This document shows positions 5,877-6,269 of a stretch of 6,269 bases of DNA, in pieces. Both the position numbers and the translations under genes were made by a program. Under the pieces are notes generated by a model, which searched no databases, was not told the DNA's origin, and was given only the letters and a program-made list of their open reading frames with translations. Within the stretch, counting starts at the first letter, position 1, and each line of letters begins with the position of its first letter. Origin of the DNA: Verrucomicrobiia bacterium (lineage in GTDB: Bacteria > Verrucomicrobiota > Verrucomicrobiia > Opitutales > Opitutaceae); the NCBI GenBank assembly GCA_030424825.1, contig JAUHWE010000299.1, forward strand, positions 1 to 6,269. Direction: 5' to 3'.

Positions 5877-6269
5877 GCGTCTTTCTCCGGTGCCGTCAAT
5901 TGGGACCCGGTCCAAGGGTCGATTTGGTATCCACTTTCATAATCCCCAATTTTCAAGTCCACCGAAAAGGGAGTGCATGTCCCGTCGGGATAGAAAGTCA
6001 CTGATTCGATTTCACGATGGGTCACCAACTCCCCACGGACCAGGCGATAGCCATCCTTGGGTAGAACCATTTTGAAAAGGACCTCTATTTCAACCCCTTC
6101 CCCAAAACCACTGGTATCCACCTTGAAGGCCATTTCCTCGCCACCCGACGAAACCATGAAAGCCTGAAGCTTTTCGTCAAAGCGCACCTTGTGAGGCTGG
6201 CGGCTAAACACCGCCGCCTGTTTCGCTTTTTCGACCGCCCCCCAAAGCTCATTTTGCAGGGCTTCCAGC
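5873..6269 (-). CDS. gspH: Minor pseudopilin GspH, C-terminal part (5' end beyond window)
   Basis: The last 131 codons of a pseudopilin whose N-terminus lies past the right edge. The frame stays open to base 6268, and the visible protein begins LEALQNELWGAVEKAKQAAVFSRQ. This matches the helix end after the missing prepilin leader, where GspH proteins carry an 'A-x-A-x-x-R' type segment. The GTG at 6211 is therefore internal, not the start. Residues counted from the edge: the VTFYPDGTCTPFSVDL segment (about 90-105) is the beta-hairpin with the F-x-P-D-G motif recognised in GspH and FimT. A C-terminal tail ends in PWTGSQLTAPEKDA. GspH is a minor pseudopilin placed below the I-J-K tip. Position directly before gspI supports GspH over the major pseudopilin GspG, as does the absence of the usual GspG calcium-loop C-terminus. 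The N-terminal FTLxE motif cannot be seen. Confidence 0.85.
   Translation of the reverse strand, partial: LEALQNELWGAVEKAKQAAVFSRQPHKVRFDEKLQAFMVSSGGEEMAFKVDTSGFGEGVEIEVLFKMVLPKDGYRLVRGELVTHREIESVTFYPDGTCTPFSVDLKIGDYESGYQIDPWTGSQLTAPEKDA
5881..5888 (-). promoter_or_regulatory. Shine-Dalgarno deciding the gspI start
   Basis: On the minus strand GGAGAAAG is followed by ACGC and the ATG at 5876. It lies inside the end of gspH and supports this ATG, which overlaps the gspH stop, over the upstream in-frame TTG at 5915. Confidence 0.75.

Noticed and set aside
5406..5915. TTG at 5915 as the start of gspI
   Set aside because: The ATG at 5876 has a Shine-Dalgarno and an ATGA overlap with gspH, and gives a normal short basic leader.
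5873..6211. GTG at 6211 as the start of gspH
   Set aside because: The frame continues upstream to the window edge with sequence that fits the pseudopilin helix, and a start here would remove the prepilin leader needed for assembly.
1..6269. Type IV pilus operon (pilMNOPQ) instead of a T2SS
   Set aside because: The order platform-then-secretin resembles pil operons, but GspK with its long alpha domain and the H-I-J-K pseudopilin set are specific to the T2SS, and GspL is a single bitopic protein rather than separate PilM and PilN.

Overview
The window is a single, tightly packed minus-strand gene block from a type II secretion system (T2SS, general secretion pathway). Read in the direction of transcription, from the right edge to the left, the order is gspH (5' end missing), gspI, gspJ, gspK, gspL, gspM, gspD (3' end missing). 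Nearly every base is coding. The only intergenic bases are 4 nt between gspI and gspJ and 2 nt between gspJ and gspK. The other junctions overlap by 4 nt (H/I, K/L, M/D) or 8 nt (L/M). I see no RNA gene, mobile element, CRISPR array, promoter or terminator. The plus strand carries only antisense shadow frames.

Region by region: 5406-6269 and 3681-5401 hold the four minor pseudopilins (H, I, J, K), which form and initiate the tip of the periplasmic pseudopilus. 1911-3684 holds the two bitopic inner-membrane assembly-platform proteins, GspL and GspM, which link the cytoplasmic GspE ATPase to the periplasm. 1-1914 holds 638 residues of the outer-membrane secretin GspD: signal peptide, N0-N1-N2-N3 periplasmic rings and part of the secretin beta-barrel domain. 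Together these supply the pseudopilus tip, part of the motor platform and the outer-membrane gate. The major pseudopilin GspG, ATPase GspE, platform GspF and prepilin peptidase GspO are not in the window. I find no gspC or gspN between gspM and gspD.

The organism is a diderm (outer-membrane) bacterium with roughly balanced GC content. Placing gspD directly after gspM differs from the C-D-E-F-G-H-I-J-K-L-M order typical of Gammaproteobacteria. Together with the divergent GspL/GspM sequences this suggests a lineage outside the classic Proteobacteria. The PVC group (for example Verrucomicrobiota) is my tentative guess, based on general impression rather than a search.

The points most worth a second look are the two Asn/Gln-rich insertions in the N2 and N3 domains of GspD, the duplicated DNA segment shared by those two domains, the TTG start of gspL fused to the gspK stop, a possible calcium-binding loop in GspK, and the marked difference in ribosome-binding-site strength along the operon. 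I do not see a wholly new system here; it is a divergent version of a known machine.
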